This document shows positions 6,898-12,479 of a stretch of 12,479 nt of DNA, one piece after another. A program made the translations under genes and the position numbers. Position 1 is the stretch's first letter. Every line of letters starts with the position of its first letter. This stretch comes from Anaerolineales bacterium (lineage in GTDB: Bacteria > Chloroflexota > Anaerolineae > Anaerolineales > Villigracilaceae): the NCBI GenBank assembly GCA_020847355.1, contig JADLCG010000086.1:1-12479 (forward strand), given 5' to 3'. Under the pieces are notes generated by a model. That model was not told the DNA's origin. It did not search any database and saw only the letters and a program-made list of their open reading frames with translations.

Positions 6898-7236
6898 TTA
6901 TCTCCAATGACCTCTAAAATTTCCCTTCTCGGCGCGTTGACTGGTGCGCATTCCCAATTGCCATGCGGAAACAATTGCCGTAGGCGGGTCGGGCAGGGGG
7001 TGCGCGCCGGAGAGTTCTTGTTCTGCGAGCGCCAGCGCTACGGCGCTCGCGGCGGCTTGGGCTTTGAAACTGCTCTCGGAAGCGGAAGCCGGCTTGGCTG
7101 AGTCGGCGGCGGGGTTGGGTTTGTCCGCAGTCAAGGCGCTGAGCAGAATTATCATCAGCCAGAGGATGAGTATCGCCGCGAATACAAGGCTCATCCCAAG
7201 CGCCGTGATTTGAAGAGAAAGAAGAAAATCGTTCAT
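6898..7236 (-). CDS. OadG-like small membrane subunit of the decarboxylase (delta/gamma)
   Basis: A 112-residue protein with one N-terminal membrane helix (about residues 8-35, in ALGMSLVFAAILILWLMIILLSA), then an Ala/Ser/Pro-rich linker, then a short C-terminal block ending AWQLGMRTSQRAEKG and a basic tail. This is the layout of OadG/MmdD subunits, which anchor the carboxyltransferase to the membrane beta subunit. The sequence itself is weakly conserved in the family, so the call rests on the helix, the length and the position between the carboxyltransferase and the biotin carrier. It starts 3 bases after the alpha stop with no clear ribosome site, so translational coupling is likely. There is no separate epsilon subunit gene like the one in Veillonella. 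Confidence 0.8.
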   Translation of the reverse strand: MNDFLLSLQITALGMSLVFAAILILWLMIILLSALTADKPNPAADSAKPASASESSFKAQAAASAVALALAEQELSGAHPLPDPPTAIVSAWQLGMRTSQRAEKGNFRGHWR

Positions 7237-7239
7237 AAG

Positions 7240-8793
7240 CTATACAGGTATATTGCCATGTTTGCGCGGCGGGGCAGGCGCGTATTTATCGCGCAGGGCT
7301 GAAAGCGAGGCGATGATTTTTGGGCGCGATTCGCGCGGCTCAATGATGTCGTCCACATAGCCGGTTGAGGCGGCGTAATACGGATTATTAAATTTTTGAC
7401 GATATTCAGCCGCAAGTTTTTGACGTTCTGCTACGGGATCGGCGGCGCTTTCAATTTGTTTTTTGAATAAAATGTTTGCCGCGCCTTCCGCGCCGATTAC
7501 GGCAATTTCCGCAGAGGGCCAGGCGTAGGTTACGTCTGTGCCGAGATATTTGCTGGACATGACCACATACGCGCCGCCGTAGGCTTTGCGCGTGATGACG
7601 CAGATTTTTGGAACGGTCGCTTCGGAATAGGCGTAAAGTAATTTCGCGCCATGCCGAATAATTCCGCCATGTTCTTGCGCGATCCCCGGCAGAAAGCCCG
7701 GCGAATCTACAAAGGTGACCAACGGAATATTGAAACAATCGCACATGCGGACAAAGCGCGTCATTTTATCGGCGGCGTCAATATCAATTACGCCCGCCAT
7801 GATGGAAGGTTCTTGAGCGACGACGCCGACGCTGTGTCCGCCGATCCGCGCCAGCCCAACAATTGCGTTTCTAGCCCAGCCGGCTTGAATTTCAAAAAAC
7901 GAATCTTGGTCAATGATCTTTTCAATGACTTGGCGCATTACATAAGCTTCGGTGGCTTCTAAAGGGATGATGCGATTGAGTTCTTCATCCATGCGGGCGG
8001 GCGAATCGGCGGGTTGAATATATGGCGGGTTTTCAACATTGTTGGAAGGTAAATACGCTAAAAATTTTCTAGCTGTTTCAAGCGCGGCTCGCTCGCTCGC
8101 TACGCTGATGTGCGCCACGCCGCTGATCGAGTTATGCACCGCCGAGCCGCCTAAAGATTCTGCGTCCACCGCTTCGCCGGTGACGGCTTTGATAACTTCG
8201 GGCCCGGTTAAGAACATGAAAGATTGATTCTCGACCATGATGACTAAATCAGTCAGCGCGGGCGAGTACGCCGCGCCGCCAGCGCATGGACCTAACATCA
8301 CGCTAACTTGCGGAATCACTCCCGAATATTGCGCGTTACGCCGAAAAATTTCCGCATACCCGCCCATCGAACGCACGCCTTCTTGAATGCGCGCTCCGCC
8401 CGAATCGATCAGCGAGATGAAAGGCACGCCGTTGCGTAACGCCAAATCCATCACGCGGCAAATTTTATGCGATTGCATTTCGCTTAATGTGCCGCCGTAA
8501 ATTGTGAAATCTTGAGAATATAGATAAACCGTCCGCCCGTTAATTTGCCCATAGCCCGTAACCACGCCGTCCCCATAAAATTTTTCTTTCAATAAATTTA
8601 ATTCATCGCCTTGATGCGTGATGAAGGGTTCAATTTCGTTGAATGTGCCCGGGTCTAGCAGGAGGTTGACGCGCTCGCGAGCGGACAACTTTCCTTTGGC
8701 GTGTTGTTTGGCGTTGCGTTCCTCGCCGCCGCCTTCCTGCGCTTTAGCGCGAACTTTTCGCAACTCCAAAATTCTAGGGTCTTCATTTGACAT
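7240..8793 (-). CDS. mmdA: methylmalonyl-CoA decarboxylase alpha subunit (carboxyltransferase)
   Basis: A 517-residue acyl-CoA carboxyltransferase of PccB/MmdA type. It moves the carboxyl group from the acyl-CoA to biotin in the cytoplasm. Conserved blocks include GKLSARERVNLLLDPGTF (34-51), YSQDFTIYGGTLSE (92-105), DSGGARIQEGV (130-140), GPCAGGAAYSPALTD (168-182) and the C-terminal RKHGNIP. Length favours MmdA (about 509 residues) over glutaconyl-CoA decarboxylase alpha (about 587); the oxaloacetate enzyme uses an unrelated domain. The same fold serves as propionyl-CoA carboxylase beta, but the OadB and OadG partners directly downstream indicate a decarboxylase, and no biotin carboxylase is present. 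A GAGGTGAT ribosome site precedes the ATG. First gene of the operon. Confidence 0.88.
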   Translation of the reverse strand: MSNEDPRILELRKVRAKAQEGGGEERNAKQHAKGKLSARERVNLLLDPGTFNEIEPFITHQGDELNLLKEKFYGDGVVTGYGQINGRTVYLYSQDFTIYGGTLSEMQSHKICRVMDLALRNGVPFISLIDSGGARIQEGVRSMGGYAEIFRRNAQYSGVIPQVSVMLGPCAGGAAYSPALTDLVIMVENQSFMFLTGPEVIKAVTGEAVDAESLGGSAVHNSISGVAHISVASERAALETARKFLAYLPSNNVENPPYIQPADSPARMDEELNRIIPLEATEAYVMRQVIEKIIDQDSFFEIQAGWARNAIVGLARIGGHSVGVVAQEPSIMAGVIDIDAADKMTRFVRMCDCFNIPLVTFVDSPGFLPGIAQEHGGIIRHGAKLLYAYSEATVPKICVITRKAYGGAYVVMSSKYLGTDVTYAWPSAEIAVIGAEGAANILFKKQIESAADPVAERQKLAAEYRQKFNNPYYAASTGYVDDIIEPRESRPKIIASLSALRDKYAPAPPRKHGNIPV

Positions 8794-8811
8794 AGATCAC
8801 CTCGCTTTGAA

Positions 8812-8817
8812 AGTATA
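8812..8817 (-). promoter_or_regulatory. candidate -10 element of the decarboxylase operon
   Basis: TATACT on the minus strand lies 18 bases before the mmdA ATG, just upstream of the GAGGTGAT ribosome site. That would give a short leader of about 12 bases. The -35 region 17 bases upstream (TGGTTA) is a poor match. The 126-base gap to the MFS gene shows no clear terminator. Confidence 0.4.
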
Positions 8818-8919
8818 GCGAGACGCCGCTCGATTAACCAGTGATGGAGGTCATGCTGTGGATAGGATAATCCGCCCCACCTTTAACTTTGAGTTGCTTC
8901 TGCTTTCTCGAACCTTGAT

Positions 8920-10191
8920 CTAAGCTGATAGCGCTTGGCGCTTGCGCGGGTCTTTCACTAGCCAGAGCAAGATCAAAATCATCGCCGCCGAAAGCCAAAT
9001 GGATGTTGAAAAAATCGGCATGAAACCTGCGCGATCCACGATCAGCCCGCCGAGAAGCGGCGCGAGGATTGTAGCGGGCGCGGTGAGCGTTTGCGAAAGC
9101 CCAATGTAAAGCGGGCGTTGCGTTTCTGTTCCGAAATCCACAGTCATGGCCATCCCAATCGTCCAAATCGAGACGTTTGCCCAGCCAGTGAGGATGAAGA
9201 TCGGATAGAACCAAAAAAGCGAAGTCGCCAACCAAGCCAATACGGCGCTGACTAAAGCTGAAAACGCGCCGAGTATGAGCATGGCGCGATGACCGATGCG
9301 ATCGCCGACCCAGCCCATGCCGATATTGGCGACAGTTTGGGAGATAGTCAATGTGGCGGTGAGAAAACCTGCCGTCACTGAATCCATGTTGAATTGTCTC
9401 AGCGCGTAGATGATGTAGAACGAAAATCCCATCGTGGCGAATTGCGAAAGAAAACGCGCGATCAAAAACCAGTTGAAGTTGATATCGCGTTTTAATATTT
9501 GTTTGGAATCTGCCCAGAAATGCGTTTTTTCTTCAGGGATGATCTTTTCTAAATCTTCCGGCTCGCGCGTGCGCGCCAGCGCGAACCAAGATAAGGCGAA
9601 GAAAAAACTGGCGAGGAAAAAGCAAACTGCAAAATTCCAGGGTGAGGCGAGAAAATCCAATAAATAGCCAGCCAGAATCGCAGATCCGCTGATGAATAGA
9701 TTCGCCAGCCCGGCTTGTAATCCAAAAAATGTGCCGCGCGAATCGGACGGAATGATTTTTGAAATCATCGAAGTCCACGGGTTGGCGGTGAACCCGCCGC
9801 CCAGCCCTTGCCAAGTGAGAAATAAAAAAACCAAGATCAGGCTAAGGTCTTTGCCGATGTAGGGCATTAATAGAGCGATGACGCCAAACCCAAAAAATGG
9901 AAGTCGTTCGTGGATGGTATTCATCAAGACGGTTGATTTATAACGGCGCAAACGCGAAACGTGACTAGCCGTGAACAATTGCGGCAATTGCCAGCCGACT
10001 GAATGAATCGCGGGGACGAGCCCGATCAGCAAGGCTGAATCGGTCATGGATGCGACGAAGAGGGGGAGGACGGCGCTGAATGAAGCGAAGCCAAGCGCCA
10101 CGCCAAACAGACTGCCGTCGAATAAACCAATGCTGAAGTTGTATTTTAAGTCCTTGCGGACTTGTCTTTCTACTGCGGTATCTGAAAACAT
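8920..10191 (-). CDS. MFS transporter, 12 membrane helices
   Basis: A 423-residue major-facilitator protein in the inner membrane, of standard length. About twelve hydrophobic segments are visible, with a charged cytoplasmic loop between the halves (about residues 205-240, rich in Glu and Lys). GWVGDRIGHR (293-302) is the family's motif-A loop at the start of the second half. The N-terminal half lacks a clear copy of this motif. The substrate cannot be inferred; proteins of this kind are often annotated as drug or sugar exporters. The ATG at 10191 has no ribosome site, and the preceding TACAAT (10198-10203, minus strand) would start transcription almost at the ATG. It is divergent from the TetR gene across 110 bases and could be one of its targets. 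Confidence 0.87.
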   Translation of the reverse strand: MFSDTAVERQVRKDLKYNFSIGLFDGSLFGVALGFASFSAVLPLFVASMTDSALLIGLVPAIHSVGWQLPQLFTASHVSRLRRYKSTVLMNTIHERLPFFGFGVIALLMPYIGKDLSLILVFLFLTWQGLGGGFTANPWTSMISKIIPSDSRGTFFGLQAGLANLFISGSAILAGYLLDFLASPWNFAVCFFLASFFFALSWFALARTREPEDLEKIIPEEKTHFWADSKQILKRDINFNWFLIARFLSQFATMGFSFYIIYALRQFNMDSVTAGFLTATLTISQTVANIGMGWVGDRIGHRAMLILGAFSALVSAVLAWLATSLFWFYPIFILTGWANVSIWTIGMAMTVDFGTETQRPLYIGLSQTLTAPATILAPLLGGLIVDRAGFMPIFSTSIWLSAAMILILLWLVKDPRKRQALSA

Positions 10192-10197
10192 CGCCCG

Positions 10198-10203
10198 ATT
10201 GTA
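10198..10203 (-). promoter_or_regulatory. candidate -10 element of the MFS gene (leaderless transcript?)
   Basis: TACAAT on the minus strand ends 6 bases before the ATG at 10191, the distance expected between a -10 box and the transcription start. There is no ribosome site in between. The -35 region (ATTTAG with 17-base spacing) is weak. Confidence 0.35.
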
Positions 10204-10233
10204 CCTGAAAGCCTTTTCCGCTAAATTGAGGGC

Positions 10234-10262
10234 TTGACAAAATTCCCGTCCGCCGGCATAAT
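10234..10262 (+). promoter_or_regulatory. strong sigma70-like promoter of the TetR operon
   Basis: A perfect TTGACA (10234-10239) is followed after 17 bases by CATAAT (10257-10262), one base off consensus. The predicted start, near 10269, falls inside the palindrome at 10260-10281. The leader to the ATG at 10302 would be about 33 bases. Confidence 0.8.
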
Positions 10263-10281
10263 AAACGAACGTTCGTTCATT
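10260..10281. promoter_or_regulatory. TetR-type operator palindrome
   Basis: A 22-base inverted repeat with ten of eleven arm positions paired. Its 14-base core AACGAACGTTCGTT (10264-10277) is perfect. It covers the -10 end and the transcription start of the TetR promoter, the classic place for an autorepressor site. Binding by the adjacent regulator is inferred from position and symmetry. Confidence 0.8.
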
Positions 10282-10301
10282 TATTTCTTGGGAGTTTGAC
10301 T

Positions 10302-10919
10302 ATGCCGGCTAAAAAAGAAACGCCGCCAACCAAAGGCGAAGCCACCCGCGCCATGATTGAGGACGCCGCCATCGCTTTGTTCATGGAACATGGCTATCAC
10401 GCCACTTCGATGCGGCAAATTGCCGAGCGCGCCGAATTGGCGCTGGGGGGGATTTACAACCACTTTTCCAGCAAAGAGGAAATTTTTGAAGCGATCATCG
10501 TGGATAAACACCCATATCAACGCGTCTTGCCGTTGATTTTAGAGGCGCAGGGAGAAACGGCTGAAGATTTTCTCAGAAGCGCGACGCAGATTGCAATCGC
10601 GGAGTTGAAATCTCAACCATATTATCTCAAGTTGATGTTGATTGAGATCGCCGAATTTAATGGCGCGCACGGCGCCAAGATGATTAAGAAAGTCGCCCCG
10701 CAGATTTTGCCGGTCTTTGAGAAGGCGATCAAGACGCGAAAAGAATTGCGAACGGCGAATCCAATTATCCTGATGCGTTCCTTTATTGGCTTTGTGATTT
10801 CGTATCTAATGACTGAAATCGTAATTTCAAATTCTATGCTTAAACATATTTCGCCCAAGAATTCGATGGAAGTTTATATTAATATTTATCTGCACGGCGT
10901 TTTGAAATCGGAGAACTAA
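10302..10919 (+). CDS. TetR-family transcriptional regulator
   Basis: A 205-residue regulator. The N-terminal helix-turn-helix domain is clear (about residues 15-62), with GYHATSMRQIAERAEL as the motif and the typical GGIYNHFSSKEEIF after the recognition helix. The remaining ~140 residues form a helical ligand-binding domain that shows no ligand-specific motif. The ATG at 10302 is chosen because GGGAG at 10290-10294 lies 7 bases away; an in-frame TTG at 10296 is too close to it. The TAA overlaps the start codon of the permease (TAATG), so the two are translated together. The promoter carries a palindrome suited to autorepression, with release by a substrate of the exporter as the likely logic. 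Confidence 0.93.
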   Translation: MPAKKETPPTKGEATRAMIEDAAIALFMEHGYHATSMRQIAERAELALGGIYNHFSSKEEIFEAIIVDKHPYQRVLPLILEAQGETAEDFLRSATQIAIAELKSQPYYLKLMLIEIAEFNGAHGAKMIKKVAPQILPVFEKAIKTRKELRTANPIILMRSFIGFVISYLMTEIVISNSMLKHISPKNSMEVYINIYLHGVLKSEN

Positions 10920-12043
10920 TGAACTCTCGCGTTTTATCCATTGTTCGTAAAGAATTTTTACAACTCCTGCGAGACCCGCGCACATTGGCGTTAGCAGTCG
11001 TAATTCCAATTATGGAATTATTTCTCCTAGGTTATGCGGCCACATCCGATGTCAGAAATATTTCCTTAGCCGTATGGGACCAAAGCAAAACGACCGAATC
11101 GCGCCAGCTATTAGACGCGTTTCAAGCCTCTAGTTATTTCACGATCAGTTATTTTGTCAATTCAGCCGACGAATATCAAGCGCTGATTGAATCGGGCGAT
11201 GCCCGCGTGGCGCTGGTCATTCCGCCGGATTACGCCGAACGGCTTTTTGACGGCAACGCAAAAGCCCTGATGATTTTAGACGGCTCAGACGCCAGCATTG
11301 GCGCGACGGCATTGTCTACGGCTAGGTTAGTGGGGCAATCTTTTGGCACAAAAATATTAACGCAACAAGCCCTATTGAGCGGACGGCCTGCGCCCAATCC
11401 GCCGGTTGAAGTGCGTACGCAAGTTTGGTACAACCCGGATCTGGATTCGGCTTATTTCATGATCCCCGGCGTGACCGGCATGATCCTTTCATTTATCACG
11501 ACCATCCTTACCGCCACCGCCATTGTCCGCGAGCGCGAGCGCGGCACGATTGAGCAATTGATCGTCACGCCGATTCGCTCATGGGAATTAGTGCTCGGAA
11601 AATTATTGCCCTATGTCATCCTCGCATTTGTCGAAACCTTTGAAGTGCTGATCATCGGTCACCTTTGGTTTGGCGTACCCATTCGCGGAAGTTTATGGCT
11701 GATCACCGTTACATCGGGCATTTTCATTATGTCCAGTTTAGGCATTGGCTTGTTTGCTTCCACTATCGCTAATACGCAACAAGAAGCCATGCTGACGGTG
11801 ATGATGTACAACTTACCCAGTATTTTTCTTTCGGGTTTTTTCTTTCCGCTGGAAGCCATGCCAAAAATTTTACAAATAGTTTCGTATGCAATTCCGCTTC
11901 GCTATTTTCTAGTCGTCATTCGCTCGCTACTTTTGAAAGGCGTTGGGCTGGAAGCCATCCAGCGCGAAGTGATTGCCCTGACGATCTTTGGCGTTGTCAC
12001 TATGCTCGCCGCCGCCTTGAGATTTAGAAAACGTCTTGATTAA
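10919..12043 (+). CDS. ABC-2 type transporter permease (YhhJ/YbhR-like)
   Basis: A 374-residue ABC-2 permease of normal length. A first membrane helix at about residues 22-42 is followed by a ~135-residue external domain (43-178), then five more helices in the C-terminal half. The cytoplasmic coupling stretch ATAIVRERERGTIEQLIVTPI (200-220) and the GKLLPYV that follows are hallmarks of drug- and lipid-export permeases such as YbhR/YbhS. It starts on the last base of the TetR stop codon. With the HlyD-type protein behind it, it would form part of an export complex reaching through the envelope. The ATPase, and perhaps a second permease, should lie downstream; a homodimer is also possible. Confidence 0.92.
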   Translation: MNSRVLSIVRKEFLQLLRDPRTLALAVVIPIMELFLLGYAATSDVRNISLAVWDQSKTTESRQLLDAFQASSYFTISYFVNSADEYQALIESGDARVALVIPPDYAERLFDGNAKALMILDGSDASIGATALSTARLVGQSFGTKILTQQALLSGRPAPNPPVEVRTQVWYNPDLDSAYFMIPGVTGMILSFITTILTATAIVRERERGTIEQLIVTPIRSWELVLGKLLPYVILAFVETFEVLIIGHLWFGVPIRGSLWLITVTSGIFIMSSLGIGLFASTIANTQQEAMLTVMMYNLPSIFLSGFFFPLEAMPKILQIVSYAIPLRYFLVVIRSLLLKGVGLEAIQREVIALTIFGVVTMLAAALRFRKRLD

Positions 12044-12071
12044 CCTTCAACCTGCAACCTTCAACCTTCAA
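12044..12071 (+). repeat. heptad repeat, CCTTCAA x4
   Basis: Four contiguous 7-base units: CCTTCAA, CCTGCAA, CCTTCAA, CCTTCAA. They fill the space from the permease stop codon to the TAGGAG ribosome site of the next gene almost exactly. The same unit occurs in degenerate form at 3305-3339. The spacing stays in a transcribed region, so it may act as a neutral spacer or affect the mRNA. Confidence 0.85.
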
Positions 12072-12085
12072 CTTTAGGAGAACCC

Positions 12086-12479
12086 ATGCAACACAAACTC
12101 CCCCCAATGCCAGTCCGCGTCTTAATTATCGCCGTCATTGGCGCGCTCATTTATTTTGGCGTTCGTTCGCTCAACCCAAAAGAAGCGGATGCGATTACCG
12201 CCTCCGGCTCCATCGAAGCCGTGATTGTGAATGTCGCGCCTGAAATTTCCGGCAAAGTTGCGAAGGTCAACGTGGATGAAGGCGATTTAATTACAAAGGA
12301 TCAAGCGCTTCTTTCTCTTGACCCCAGCCTGCTGACTGCCCAACTTGCCGTTGCCAACGCCCAGCTTGATTCGGCCAACGCCGCCTTAGCCGCCGCTCAA
12401 TTGAAATATGATCAAACTTTGCAAACGGCGCTTTCTGCACAGCAACTTGAAACCGCAAAAGATTTGCGCCTTTCCGCGC
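12086..12479 (+). CDS. HlyD-family membrane-fusion protein (3' end missing)
   Basis: The first 131 residues of a periplasmic adaptor protein; the frame is still open at the window end. The ATG at 12086 is preceded by TAGGAG at 12075-12080. A single N-terminal membrane anchor (about residues 10-25, VRVLIIAVIGALIYFGV) is followed by the biotinyl-lipoyl-like half-motif GSIEAVIVNVAPEISGKV and VNVDEGDLITKDQALLSLD (about 42-78). An Ala/Gln-rich coiled-coil hairpin then begins (LLTAQLAVANAQLDSANAAL). Such adaptors link an inner-membrane ABC exporter to the outer envelope, or stabilise the exporter in bacteria lacking an outer membrane. It belongs with the permease and TetR gene in one operon. Confidence 0.92.
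   Translation, partial: MQHKLPPMPVRVLIIAVIGALIYFGVRSLNPKEADAITASGSIEAVIVNVAPEISGKVAKVNVDEGDLITKDQALLSLDPSLLTAQLAVANAQLDSANAALAAAQLKYDQTLQTALSAQQLETAKDLRLSA

Noticed and set aside
7240..8793. Propionyl-CoA or acetyl-CoA carboxylase beta subunit as the primary call
   Set aside because: The same fold is used, but there is no biotin carboxylase gene, and OadG- and OadB-type membrane subunits follow directly, so a decarboxylase is favoured.
8834..9235. 133-codon minus-strand open frame across the end of the MFS gene
   Set aside because: A different frame of the same strand, inside the MFS C-terminal coding region, with a His/Arg/Asp-rich composition typical of a shifted frame.
12044..12071. CRISPR-like array
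   Set aside because: The units are 7 bases and contiguous, with no spacers; this is a simple tandem heptad repeat.

Overview
This 12.5 kb window is ordinary, densely packed bacterial chromosome: thirteen complete or partial genes, short intergenic gaps, no RNA genes, no insertion sequences and no CRISPR array. The base composition, the AACCTTC-type heptad repeats between genes, the Na+-pumping acyl-CoA decarboxylase genes and the hydantoinase cluster would suit a Chloroflexota bacterium of the Anaerolineae type. That placement is an inference from general appearance and has not been tested by any search.

Left region (1-4796). The window opens inside a plus-strand PlsC-type acyltransferase (1-507). 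Converging on it is a five-gene minus-strand cluster, read from 4796 down to 541: a 488-residue fold-type II PLP enzyme, a 181-residue protein I do not recognise, a dihydropyrimidinase/hydantoinase with its full metal-binding set, and two tandem, very short beta-carbonic-anhydrase-like proteins. The last four genes are 3-14 bases apart and look cotranscribed. A catabolic role on a cyclic ureide or amide is plausible, with the carbonic-anhydrase-like proteins handling CO2/bicarbonate, but this is inference. No carbamoylase or dihydropyrimidine dehydrogenase is in view. This is the least conventional part of the window.

Middle region (4797-8919). A divergent 91-base gap separates the PLP gene from a small two-helix membrane protein (4888-5319), which ends one base from the convergent decarboxylase operon. 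That operon, read from 8793 down to 5321, encodes a carboxyltransferase, a small OadG-like membrane subunit, a biotin carrier and an 11-ish-helix OadB/MmdB-type subunit. Together they form a complete Na+-translocating decarboxylase, most likely for methylmalonyl-CoA, coupling decarboxylation to Na+ export.

Right region (8920-12479). A minus-strand MFS transporter is divergent from a plus-strand TetR regulator. The regulator has a strong sigma70-like promoter whose start overlaps a near-perfect 22-base palindrome, so it probably represses itself. It is followed, with a stop/start overlap, by an ABC-2 drug-export-type permease, and after a heptad-repeat spacer by the start of an HlyD-type membrane-fusion protein that runs off the window. 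The ATPase partner is expected downstream and is not visible.
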